Assembly: GCA_037576195.1 (NCBI GenBank) | Contig: CM075102.1 | Span: 16,116,745 to 16,180,744 of the forward strand | From: Phytoseiulus persimilis | Lineage: Eukaryota; Arthropoda; Arachnida; Mesostigmata; Phytoseiidae | Reading direction: 5' to 3' | DNA length: 64,000 nt | Shown here: positions 32,896 to 45,842 of the stretch, piece by piece | Numbering within the stretch: position 1 is the first letter of the stretch | Layout: every line of letters begins with the position of its first letter | Notes under the pieces: model-generated | The model's database searches: none | Told to the model about the DNA's origin: nothing | Seen by the model: only the letters and a program-made list of their open reading frames with translations | Translations under genes and position numbers: made by a program

Positions 32896-35800
32896 TCCCC
32901 GTCGCCAAGAGCGATGGCCCGTCCATGAAGCGCGGCAGAGGACGTAATAGTAAAAAGAGATTCTGCACTGCATGAAGAAGAGGAGGAGTCGCGTTATTGC
33001 ACAACATGGGAACGAAGCGTCGGTCGGGGAATAAACCGAAGATCGGATCGGCCGAGCTGAAGAGGATTTGGTTAAGACGAAACGGAGCGGGCTTGTCTAA
33101 TGCCGATCGAGGTCACGAAGCGACCTTGACCGGCAAACACTGTGCCGACAAGTGGATCTGTGCGCCGCCATTTCATTATTTCGCTTTCGGTGTGGAGTGA
33201 ATTCAATTTAGGCGCGAGGGCTCCCGTTCGTCGTCTCCTCGCGATGATGCCGGAAGCGAAGAGACACTTCTTGTTCGGCGGGAGTGGCTTGAGCGTTTCC
33301 CGGGAGCGACCAATGCTGGGTGAGCGAGAGGGGGAACCAGGAGGAAAAACAACACTTCCCCCGTAATTTGTCTTTATTATCCCACGGGCACGACGACTCC
33401 CTCTGTTCGTGAGTGACTGTTTGTCAACAACTTCAAAGGTTGAATACAATTTGGTGGTTAACGCCCCTGATGCTGAGAACGCAGTGAAGAATCGAAAGTA
33501 CCCGGCTCGCCGTAGAATGTCGTCTCAAACAACGTAACCGGGAGCTGAGAAGGACAGCAGGGGAGAATGTCAACGACACTTCCTCGGTAACTCGTTTCGG
33601 ATTGAGCACCAGGTCGGCCCCCGACGACCTCGAGATGTCTCGGAAAGAGTCCTCCGGTGTTCTTGGAAGCATTCGATCGCGTTTTTCACTGCGCCGCTCC
33701 CATTTGACTGCGGCACACCTCCGCCGAGAACCTCTCACGGCTCGAGCTCAGTCGGTGACTCAAAGATCGCGTACGCCGCCAATCGCGGGAATCCTCTGAC
33801 ACAGGAGCTTCTGTCAGTGAATCCGACCGACAAGCTGAGTAGAAAGGCCGGGGCTTGAACGTGTCGCAGAGCCCGGGGGGTCTCGATATCTCCAGGACGT
33901 GGGTGCTGTGCGAGAGGCCAGCGAGAGGGGTGGGAACATGAGGTGCACACGTCGAAATTTCTGAACGGTGTGGGTGGAAGGAGCCCGTTCGAGAACGAAC
34001 AGCTCCTACACGAAACGGATGATATCCCCCCATGAGGGCGCTGAAGTCTCGAACCTGTGCCTACATTATTCCGGAAGGCTTCGATTCTCTCGATCAACAA
34101 AGACCCTGTCGTCATTTATTATCATCAGGACTAGCTAGCTTCGGTCCGAGGCAGCACGAATAAGCTTCTGCTTGTGATTCTCCACCTACTTTGCGAGTTG
34201 TCTTCCACCACTGCGTGGAGAAATGCTGCGTTCGTCAAGAATGCTGCGTCGCCCCTGCCGCCGAGGATTCATTTGCTGCTCCAACAAAAAGATGTTCCCT
34301 CGTGTACAGAACGAACACAAAACAAACAGACAAGTTGAGGACAAGGCGCGAAAGCTGCTTTCCGAGGAAGTCTGCTTCCCCGATTCGACGTCGCGGAGAG
34401 CGAACGAACGAGGGGTGGATGTGTTTTTTGCGCGTCGTCATTTTGTCCAGACCCGGTCCAAGTCGTCGTCTTGGTCGAAACTTCTGTTGTTCTTTTGGTC
34501 CCCGACTGCAGCTGGAGCGTGCGAACTCGGATTTTTCTCTCCCTTGTAAGCCCTGTGTTCGGAGAAGATTGTGCCGGTGGTTCTGGTTCGCAATATTTCC
34601 TTCCCAAAACACGATCACGCAGGGCTCAGATGTCGATTCTCACCTCGAATCCATCTCCTGAGCGTGGCGGGGATCCGACACCTCCGGAAGCGTTCCGAAA
34701 ATCCATCGACCCCCGTTCTCGAGCTCGCTTTGTTGTTCTAGGTGAGTCCAACGGCATTCTACGATGGACGGAAGCAGTCAGAACGACAAATCTCTCCGAA
34801 GCTTGGCGGCTGTGAGGCCGGGGAACGGAGTCCCAGCAATGGCCATTCCTCAAACGTTCACGCGGCCGTCCACCGAAAAAGGTGTGGGATCGGAATTGTG
34901 AAAAATGTGACTCCCCGATTTCGCGGACAGCAACAAAGAGAAATAACGGCGGCAACGAGAGGTATTCCTCACGCAGGATACGATTTTTTTCCCTCCGGAC
35001 CGCGGTCGCAAAATCCAAGAAAGTTGCTGCCGTTGGAAGCTGGCTACAACGATTCGCCGTCGGGGTGGAGTGCCGCGGAATGCTTTTTGGTGGCAGCAAA
35101 ACCGAAGGATGGCAAGTCCACCAGCCACGAACTGATCATCGAACTAACGCCACTCCAACGAGCAACCATCGTGACGCCTCCGGAAAAGAGAAAAAAAAAC
35201 ACAGCTCAAAAGCATTAGGAGATCCTCGAGCGCTCCATGAGAGCGGGCAAATATCTGTGAACGAATCCGCTGCGTCTCCCCGCACCACGTCAACGTTATC
35301 AAGCCACGAGCACGTTTTACGCGAGATTCCCGACCAGAACACTCCGCTACCCCGTCTGATTCGATGCGCTTGCCATTGATTCAACTAGGGCCCCTCGGCA
35401 AGTTCCACCTGCGATCACGTGACTCGCCCCAGTGGACGAAGTTCCCGCTGAACCTGACTCCGTGGACGAAGGTGCGGCCGGTTCTTTCTTGTTCGGCTGG
35501 CTCCAAGGAGAACCGCGAGGCGTCGTAACCCGGTCGTGTCTGTATTTATGTATCACACACAGCGAAGGTCGCATCCATGTATGCTCGCATGTCGCCATCG
35601 ACGCCGTACCCCGTAGCTCACGTGCCCGGTTCCTACTATCTTGCCGCCCGTCGTACCGGCTCACATAAATCGTTCCTTTTGTCTCACCCAATCGAGCCGA
35701 GCCCGATTCGTCACAAGCTGCGACAAAGCCGGACGATGGTCGTTCATAACTTTCGCGAATAGATATTCATAGAAAAACGCGTGTTCGCTACCTCCAATAT

Positions 35801-38800
35801 GTCAGGTCCCAGGGGCCCGTGGTTTTCCTCGGAAACATAGAACGGACGGCCTCTGGGAGCTCCTGGGCACGTTTTCAACCGGGATTTGAAGTCCTTTTCG
35901 AAGTCAACCAAACGAACGCTGCCCATGCGACAGGCGAGCGAGTCCCGGATAAAACTCCGACGACTCCTCTCGAGAGGAGGACAATCGTGGAAGCTGAGCT
36001 TGCAAGAAAATTAATTTCCTCGCTGTTCGAACTCGGGGAGAATATTGTTCTACAGGCGAGTATTGTCGTTTTGGAGCTGCTCCGCCGGTCCCGAAGATGT
36101 TGTCTATCAGCACGGCGTAGCTATCTCTTCACGAGCTCGTGGAGATAGATAATCTCACCGGGCCCTTCGCACTGAATGAGAGCGTGCACGCGGGATGCCC
36201 TTTGTTTCGTCTCGAATATTGGACGGCCGAGCCAATTGCTGCCAACATGAAGTCGAAGCGCGCGCCGTCCATAACGACTCCGGCTAGGAATGACCTCTGA
36301 GACAATGGGGTACGGACGTGGATCAGGAGTGCGGCTGTTTGTATTGATTGCCGGACTGGAGCTTTGAGCGATTGGGGTCGGCAAGACCGCTCTGTCCGAG
36401 GAGAGGACATTCCGGCTCCGAGGGAGTTTGGAAATATTGCGCGTGTGCAGAGTAGCGTCAGGAAGGCCGACAGGATACTCCCAGAAAGCGCGCGAACCGA
36501 TCGTCGTGGTTTGTGGCTGTCGGATTATTCGTGACGCTGCCGTCGTCGTTGTTGCTGCCGCGTCCCAATGCACCGGACGTTCACTGTCGAGTGGTCGGAG
36601 TCCAACAATAACAACAACAGCCCACGGCTGGGGGAGGACGAGTTTTCGGACTCGTCCCACTCCTTTGTCTCCGCAGTCGTCGGACGAGCAGGCGATGAAG
36701 CTTATGGCTCGACAGCCTCGCTGGAGAAATTGCTAACTTGATTAGGACCACGGGGCTTTGAAGGAGGGGGCCAATACCGATCGGAAGGGTTGTCGGTCGT
36801 AGGCCCGGGGAATGGCAGCGGCGCGTCATTGTTGTTCGACTGTGAATGCTGTGCGCTTAGATTGTCCTGTAACCGACGACCATCCGAACCGGGCTCGCCC
36901 CTGGCCAGTTGTGATCTTTACCAGTTCGGTTCATTTCGACGAGCGAACGGTCCGGCCGAGGACGCCGCCGTTGCGGTGGATATTGCTTCAGGATTAGGAT
37001 AATTCTCTGGAGAAAAGCGCTCTTCATCAAGCTCTTTCTTCCGATTGCATCACGGAATCCTGTCGACAGAAACTGACAACCCTAACTCGATTACGAAACA
37101 GCGATTTCGTCCACCGACTAGCTTTGCGTCCGATTCCGTTTGAGCAGCAGCTGACTGAGCCGAATTGGCAACTTCGAAACCGCCTCTCCGCTCTGTGGAA
37201 AAGAACTCTCCAATCCTCGGGAACGTAGTCGAAGCTCAATAACCAGCTGGAGAGAGGAAACCTGTATATTGCCAAAAGAACTAAATATCGGGTAGAGACT
37301 CCGACCATGCGAGACGATACGGGTGAATGGTTTTGGGGTGAATACAGTCCACAATCGAGCAAGATGAAGCTTTGCTAAAAGTTGTTGCCATTCATTCGTC
37401 ATGCTGCGGGCGCGACGCGGCCGCGTCCTTGGTGACAAAAGCTTCATCGATCAAAATTCTCATAAAGTTCTTCTTTCTTGACTCCGGTTGCCCATCGCTC
37501 CCTTTTCGGTGTATACAGTCGCTGTGTTAGTTGGTCTGCGAGAAAATCATTCGTTTGTTTGTCCTCTTTAAGACCCGAGAACGAACGAGAAATCAGACGA
37601 AAATCAGGGAAGATTGGAAAGCCTGATCGAGGTCGTGAGCTCTGAGAAGGAAAATGAACAATACAGGGAAAATGAGGCTAGAATTGTTCGGGGGAGAGGA
37701 GAGAACGGGGAATGAAGCTCGGGGGTGAGCTGTGGAGAGAGTACAGGAGGGCGGCTCGAAGATCGTAAAGTTACGAGAGAAGAGCTGGACACCGGGCGTA
37801 TCGAAAACGGAAACCACTTGTTTCGGAGGAGAACGGACGCTGATTTCGTCCAGGTCGGTCGAGTAGTCGACCGAGTCCTGAAAGAGACAGTTTTTCACTT
37901 TCCGCGTAGTCGCCATCCTCATTCATACACAGAGTTGGAGCGATACGTCCCGAATGGCTTCCACGTGGAATGCGGAGAACGGCAGCAAGTGCTTCCTGGT
38001 GACCACCCAGTTTCCGGTTTGTCAGACAGCTCGGGGGACGTGGAACGAAATGGAATACAGTTGGAACCCTCCCTGTTGAAGACACAGTTCCACTAGAGAA
38101 GGACAGCTATGTCGACTCAGTGGAAAGCGCTCACAAAGTCCCTGCGTCCGGATGGGGGATCGTGTTCCATTATTATACAGCCTGTATCCAACATTTGCAC
38201 GTCCTCGAGTATGTCTATCATTATATGTGATAATAGGAAAACATTCAAGGCTGCGAGGGCTCCCCCACCGCCAGCGTAACTCTCTACTTCCTTTTCTCTG
38301 TCGCGTTATGGGATTCGAGAAGCGCGCATGAGAAGGGGAGACACCGGGGAACGGTTCCAATCGGTCTCAGCAAGGCTCTGGGATTGAAGGTTTTGATTAA
38401 TTGGGGTCTCGATCCGAGCCCGGATGACGGTCCGGGATTGCGTACCGGTTTCAGTTTTCGCTCAGCTCGGAGGGACTTCATGAACTCACATCGAGGCCCG
38501 ACCCCTGACGTCGGCGGAATTCAAATCCTTTTGATACTAGTCTCGCTCGTTATTCAAAGCTCTGCGATGCGCTTCCAACTCACTGAAACTTGATACGAAC
38601 GAGGATGAGGCAAGCCGTCATGTGAACTCCTGGCGAGACGTGAAAACTCCGAACACAGCGGAGACATGAGTGGAGTCGGGCTCGGGATTTACTCTCAGAT
38701 TCGAACACACGACTCGATGACCATATTCGATTCTTTCGGCTCTGAGAGAACAGGCATCGACGGCTTGTTGCGATTCGAACCAGCGTTAGCTGGAAGAGTG

Positions 38801-40020
38801 ATCGAACAGCGACTCGGCTGCTGCAGATTCACTCGATCTTGTTGTTGCTGTCGCTGGGCCTCGCACACACAGTTTGTTGTTTGAATTTAGCTCTCGTGAA
38901 ATCGTGAATCACGACTTCGATAGTCGAACGTCCGGCCGCTCGAGCAGGAGCGGAGGGATAACGGACCGGAGAGCGAGCGGGCGGGCGGCCGATCGGGAGG
39001 GCGAGGTTTCCCTTGGGAACGCTAAGCCGGCACATCTATCAAGAGCGCATCTAAACATTCTACACGATGGCGAGCTCGTTCAGAAAACAATCAAGACGAA
39101 TTGAGCAGAGTTCCGGTGGCCACGTGAGCGAACGCTCTATCGTTTCCCCTCGGTCAGGCGGGGAAACGGCCAAACGCGCGCCCGCCCGCCCGCACAATCG
39201 TCAACGTAATCCTTCGGTTGGAATTCAAGAGGCAGACACGTGACACTGCGGAAATCACAAGGAGCCGCTTTACTCCAGCGATGACATCCGATCGCTTGAT
39301 CCGATAACGAATGAGCTCATTTTTCAACGTAGTCGATAGAACTCGACGGGGATTTCCAGAGCGAGCTCGAGCCGGAGTTCGCTCCACCCGGAACGAAACT
39401 CCTCAAGCGCCTAGTTCACGCCTTATCGATGTTTCCGTGAGCCGAATCGTCGTAAACGAGCCCACTTGTCACTCTCCGTCGCATCAATGGGCCTGGTTGC
39501 CAACAGGAACTTGAAAGGCCAACTCGAAGCTCCGTGAAGCTACCACTTGGTAGACACCCTTCAAGGGCCCTCCACATTTAGTTGGTCATTGAGAGCTGGA
39601 TGAGCGCGGAGGGCGACAAGTAAAGACGGAGAAAACAACCTTGTGAGAGGCCAAGTGACTAATCTGGAATGCTTTTGCCGTCACCGTTTCTGCTGCCGCT
39701 GTTTTGAGAATGTCGTTATCTGCGAACGACAAGTTTCAAAGTTTCCACCTCGGTTTCCATCGGAAAGCCTGTGAGGGTGTTGGATTTAGAGCGAAAATAG
39801 TGGTCTCCGCCAAATCTGGACGCAACGAGCCCGAGGAAGAGTTGGAGTCGAAGTTGCGCATAGAATCCGTGAATACCGATCGTCTAACTCGAGAGCACAT
39901 CTGACGAGAGGAATTCGTTCGTTTGGACGCGGAGGACTCGAGGAATTCGAACATCCGTGGGGAAAAACTTGGATCGCCCAAGTTCGCCACCTTGCGTTGA
40001 ATAGTTTGGATTCTCTGGTA

Positions 40021-40042
40021 GGGGGGGGCGGGGGGGGGGGGG
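40021..40042 (+). repeat. Poly-G tract (8 G, C, 13 G)
   Basis: G-rich homopolymer interrupted by one C, in non-coding sequence. Confidence 0.9.
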
Positions 40043-42524
40043 AATCCTCTTCTCAGACCGGGAAGCCGCAACCGGGTTCTGTGGATTCGAGTGCGACGCT
40101 TCACAACGTCCCATACTTTGACAGGATCAACCCCGGCGCTTTAGACTCCGTGTGATCTCCACCGTCAGCGGGGTCGAGGACTGCGTGGCATAATTAAGAG
40201 CCGTGTTCCGAATGGTGGCGGTGGTATGAGTCGATGAGTCCCTCAGATAACAGAGATTCTGCTCGTCATGACCTCGATGATGATTTCCCGCCGTGGGCAC
40301 TCGGCCCAGGGTCACTTCAGGACGTCGGATCCCTTTGTTCACGCGCACACACTGAGCCTCATTTGATGAGGAGCCCGCGTGAGAGATGTCTTCTTGCGTG
40401 CTACTAATTACTCTTCTAATGCTAAGCACTCGAATTAATCTACAGCAGCAGCTACGACTCGGCTCATTGGCGGTGGGCACCGCGAGAACGCGCCTCGGCT
40501 CTGCCCGCTCTTCCGTTTGTCTTCGCCTCTGTCCGTTCGTTTGTTCATGGATGTTTTCGTTTGCTGGAACGCACGTACTTTCGTGCTATTGCGGAACCTC
40601 GCCGCCGGAGGGCACGTGGAAGTGTGTTGCGCTGCACTGTGCATATTCTTATCAAATCCATCTTCAAAAAATAGAGTTCCATTGAGGCCTGCGGACTGTT
40701 GAAATGATTTCCTCCTTGAAAGGAACCGTCGAACGATTGCTGGCCCGCCGGAGAGCGAGCTGAAGTACCGGTCGGCCAAGCGTCTTTCAATCGTGGGATA
40801 GATCAACTCGAAGCGAACAACTTTCAGTCTCTGTGGAGAATTCAAACTTTCTTTACTCAAGATGTCCTCCGGGTTCTCTTGGACCTGGGCAGCTTGAGCG
40901 AGATCGGGCTGCTGCGAGGAGGGGAAAACACGGAGGGGCCCGGGGGCGAGGAGGGCTGGAACGACGTCGGACGTGCCTTGTTTGACTGTTGAAAGCCCGT
41001 CTGTCCGTGCATCCGGCCGTTCATTCGTATCTTCGTCCGCCTGGGTGCCTGACCAGATTGAAAGGATTCACGAGGTGGAAAGGTCTGACCCAATCAAAGG
41101 CTTCTGAAAGTTCGGAGCCAAGCACATGTCGTCCCAGGCCTGCTACAACTGAATGTTCTCCGTTGGTCCGTTCACTGACGCTAGTCGACAGGCTTCGGGG
41201 CCAGCTTCCCCGGACTCTCCGTAGCCGAGGGTTCGGCTCTTTCCTTATTGACATTACGCTGCGTATAGTCTCGGACTGGGGGCCTTTCTGTGTCGCCAGC
41301 TCGACTAAAACAGCCGAGCTCCTCTCGGACGGAAATTTTCCTCCCGAGCTCCATCCCTCCAAGATTCACTGCGCAATCACTCGGTGGAGCCGTACGCTCA
41401 GGGCTTGTGTTTTATTCAGCTTCCATTAGGTTGTTTGGGAAGCAATCTCAACACGTGATGATCGATAAACCGAGAGCGGGTCCAACATCTTCCACGTGAA
41501 CCATGAATTTTTAACAGCGTGGTAACGGTTTCCGAATAGGATGACCCGGAATCTTTTAGCTGAAGGATCTCTCGAGTCCGTCGGAGTGAAATCTCTCTTT
41601 TGCTCCAAATTCTCTCGGTCGGAGGCGGACAGACTCGGCGGCGATCCATGGACGAGGAGCAAGAGAAACGCGGGAGAGGCATAATGCCTATTATTGTCGG
41701 AACGAAGCCGAACACGAGATGTACATTGAGAGTAATCAGCGACGAGGGAGGCTGTTGCCGCAACCGCAGCTTCACACGGTTCGACCTTGAAGGCCGCTCA
41801 GGGTGGAGCTCCACCAGGAAGTCGAGTCGTCGGTTCGTGCCGCTCCTGCCGCCCACGAAAAAAGAACAGACCGACTGACGTCCAGGAGGGAAGGCGGCCT
41901 CCTTCGAGGTGTCAACCTGTTGGAACCGCCTTCGCAGCTGCTGTTGGCGGAGGTCCTTCCATCGCACAGTCATTTTATTTGATTTGGTTTTCCCCGCGCT
42001 GTCGCGTCGCTCAGGGCGGCTTTGTCGGTCGGTCGTTCTTCCGCTCGTTCGCTTTCCATCTGGCTTTATCGTGTGTTCAGGAAATCTTCCTGAAAATCAC
42101 CTCGGGAATCGGAAGAGATATCTCTCTATCAGGAAGACGCCTGCCAACAGCATTGTCATTGAAATGGGATCAGGTACAGCTGCGGCGGCGGGCCTCTCGA
42201 AATTCAGGACCAGGAGCGGCTTCTTTGTGCGAGTCGGCCAGTCGACCCGGGTCGGGTGCTGTTTTCGTTCCCGGGCCTGACTTCCTCTGCGTCCGCTCCC
42301 CGCCGGAAAAGACGCATAAGCGAGCCGTTGTCCCCGTTTGACATCCCATACGGCTGCAGGCGCCCAATTACCACGCGCCCTCGACCAGGACCCGATGTCA
42401 CTCATTACGGGGTCGTACGCCGGTAATTACCAAATGTACGATGTATGGAATGAATAATTGAATCATTTGACGGCGTCCGATGCTCAGGAGCAGGCACGCA
42501 AAACGGGGTCGGAGCCCGAACGCG

Positions 42525-42536
42525 CCCCCCCCCCCC
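42525..42536 (+). repeat. Poly-C tract (12 C)
   Basis: Uninterrupted C12. It interrupts an otherwise open 222-codon frame, which argues against that frame being coding. Confidence 0.85.
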
Positions 42537-45385
42537 TCACGGGGTCACTATACGACGCGCCGCCGTGTGGCCGTCGTGGTGGCGTGACGTTTTCGAGCGT
42601 GTTCGGGAACCCTGTGAATCTTGAATACGCTGTTGGTGGTTCTGAATGGAGATTGACTGGACGTAAGCACAAATTCGTTATCTGGGGACGGGCAGAGCGC
42701 CCAGGTCCTGCAAGGGAACAGTCGTCGCGCAGGAACGTCGGTTCGTGTCAAGCTTTGGCGGAGGATGTGCTCCCACAAGCGAAGCGAGGATCATCCGGCG
42801 GTTGGCTGCGAATCGTCTCGTCCGTGCACTCGTCGGTCCCGACTTTCCGAACGGAGGACACGGAGAACGACCGAAAGAAGAGCCGTATGGAGCGCGGCAG
42901 TGTTCTCAATGCAAAAGTACATATTCTCCACGGACTCGGTCCTCACGGGAACAGTACCACTGCCTTACGGGTTCGCGTCAGTGGTTTCAGTTGTAGCCGA
43001 GTGGTCATAGCTGCTGACCATCCATCGACGCTCGGTGTGGACAAGTCACGCGTGGATGCAGTCGTAGGGGCGTGGATACTGGGAGAAACCGCTGGAGGTC
43101 TAGATGGAGTCCCGATGATCGAATAGAACGTCATGTTCGTAAGTGGCGGGCTGTTGGAAGGCGCGTGCGCGATCGAGAGCGGGCGGTTCGCCTAATTGAC
43201 GGATACACGGATTCGAGCACCAGCGATGGTTCCAGCATCGACGACTCCTCTCCGGCTTCCCAAAACACTCTCAGAGTCGAAACCCACCCAGGAAGGGAGC
43301 TCGACGGGAGGAAGTCCGGAGCTCTGAATCGTCCCCGGTACAAGCTGTCCCTCTGGTGAGGAAGAGCTCGGATTGAGAATCATCGCCCGCGTTCCTCGAG
43401 CTCGCCGAGGTTTTCTTCTCGACCGAAGAGGGCGGCTGGGATCGTTACTTCCGACGGAACATGACTCGGTTCAGAACCTGTGTCTCACTCACCCGATGTT
43501 CATGTCGGTGCTCGCGTCGATGTCGAGTTGCTCCGATCGAATCAAAGTGTAGATTCCTCGTCCGCCCTATTTTCCGCATCCACAGAGAAGGATCAATTAT
43601 TCACAGAGAGAATTGAATTCGCTCTCTCGCAGATCCGAGCATCGGCTCTGAGGCCGAAGTTTCCGTGCGCGGAGCGGTGTCGCCAAGGCCCGATAGTTTT
43701 GCCCAGCGTTTGCTGATTTTGGATGGAGTCCGATGCGCACGCTGAGCTGTCATCTTGGCACGACTGTCGATTGCGCGGGTGTGGCAACGAGGAGGACGAT
43801 CGCAAGATTTGAGAGAGGAACGGGAGTCAATAGCGCGTGCGGAAGCTTCCACCATGGATGACTGAGGGAGTTTATCCTCACTTCCTCCGAAAGCGACCAT
43901 CTGCAGATGTGTGGCTCCGAACATCGAGATTCATGGGTTCTGATAGCTTTGGAACAACTGGCTTCCCCAAGCGATCGTCGAAAGTCTCTCAAATGGACAA
44001 GAGATCCGAAACTCAGGCGTTCCCTATGAGGAATGGAGGATTGTCAATTTGATCTATCGTTCATTTGAAAGTTGTGGCTGACTGCGCAACGAGTTGCTTC
44101 ATTCCAAGATCAACGGTCTGATCATCCAGTCGTTTTCGCGGCCTGCCAAGAGGCAACGCTCGGCGCGACGGACCGCACGAAAAAAATCGAGAGGAACAAC
44201 GTGGCGACGAGTCGAACCAAGTCTCGATCAGGTATGTCGTTGTTTCCACTGCGGCAGCGAATCTCTCCTCGTCCTTACTCCGTTTGGCTGTTTCGCTACT
44301 CTTTTAGATGGTCTCAAGTGCGGCAGCATTCGTCTGTGTGGACGATCTCCCGGTCCTTCGCTCGGATGCATTTCGAAAACAAGTGGATGGGCGATGTCGT
44401 CGTCGTCGTCGCCATCATTGTCGTCGTTGCTCCTGATGTCATAGTGAAGTAGTAGGCCTTGTCAACTTCGACAGCGACCGAGTCGATTCGAGCTCGTTTC
44501 GATCGCCCGTTTCGCCGGAACTCCGCCATTCTCTGAAATCACTCACTCACAGGAGCCATGCGTTCATCGCTGTTGCACACTCGCGCCGATGATGATATTT
44601 ACCCCTACGTAGGAGTATTCATCTTAATCAGCGGGCAAGTCTCATGATGCCGGTATGCCGCGATGGGGCGGCTCCTCCGGGACGTTCAAAGTTTTTTGAA
44701 CTCGCCCGAAGAAGATTCATCATTCTTGAGTCCGCCAGTGTCGGAGTCCCTATTCTCTCGCAAGCGCAAAGCTTGGATCGGATGAGAGGCAGTTCCACTG
44801 TGCGAACCAGACATGATCTCGGGAGCAGGCCAACTCACGAGGTGAGCAGTAGGCGCACATTCTCGTTTATCGGAGAAAATACGATATGTGCCCTCTAGGC
44901 CGCTTATTAGAAAGGACTCGCTGCGCTCTCCCGCTTGCGGACCCAGCCTCCGTCTGTGCGATTAAGAGGCGAAAGTGAAAAACCGCATCGTATGGAAGAC
45001 CATTTGCAAATGTCTGTTTTCCGTCACGGATGCGCCAGATTGAGGCCCTGGCGGATGGCAGAAGCAGATTCGATAGCAGATCCGAGCAGAGCGGGAGAAT
45101 AGGAGGCAATAGAGACCTTATTAGGGTTTCTGTGGTCGAGTGCCCTACAGCGAGAATACAACATTGACGATGGGATGAGGTCCCGCAGCCTTGTGAGAAG
45201 ATGGAAAATGCGATCCAAAGCACTCGAATTATCGGCAATCGTTGTTGAAACGTGGAGGGGCTCCTGAGCAGGAATTCATTTCTCAGGTATCCCGAGTAGA
45301 TCGTCTCAAAGTCGGATCTTCCATCGATACGTCATCATCACGAATCGCTCAATGCTGGACCAGGAGGAGAGAGACGTCGACATGA

Positions 45386-45398
45386 GGGGGGGGGGGGG
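45386..45398 (+). repeat. Poly-G tract (13 G)
   Basis: Uninterrupted G13 in non-coding sequence. Confidence 0.85.
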
Positions 45399-45826
45399 TC
45401 GCGACCGCTGAGCTCTGTTGCGTAGGTAAAAACGACACGTTGTTGAGCTTTCGTCCCTTCTCCGAGCCCTAAGCAGTAGTTGAGCCCGGCTGGAGGTAAT
45501 CCGGATAATGCATTCATATGGACCGAGAGTTTTTGCCTCTCCCGTCCTCTTCTATTGCCATTTTTACCTGCTGCCATGTCTCCAAAGTTTTGATGTGCGT
45601 GGTAAGTCGAGAGCCTCGGAGCGCCCGCTCAGCCGACGTCCGCTTCGATCATCGACTGCGGAGCTAAATGAGAGACGGTTGATTGATGAACTGGATCGAA
45701 GCCGCGGCCACCGCTCGGGTTGCTGATCAGAATGCCCGGGAAAAAGTTATGGAATTCATCATTTTCATCGCTATATCCGTTCCGGCGATTTGAGACAATG
45801 TGCCCAACCACCCGCGTCGCTGCTAG

Positions 45827-45842
45827 CCCCCCCCCCCCCCCC
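45827..45842 (+). repeat. Poly-C tract (16 C)
   Basis: Uninterrupted C16 in non-coding sequence, about 430 bp from the G13 tract at 45386. Confidence 0.9.

Noticed and set aside
42458-43126. 222-codon plus-strand frame
   Set aside because: It runs through a C12 homopolymer and has no recognisable domain, so it is probably non-coding.
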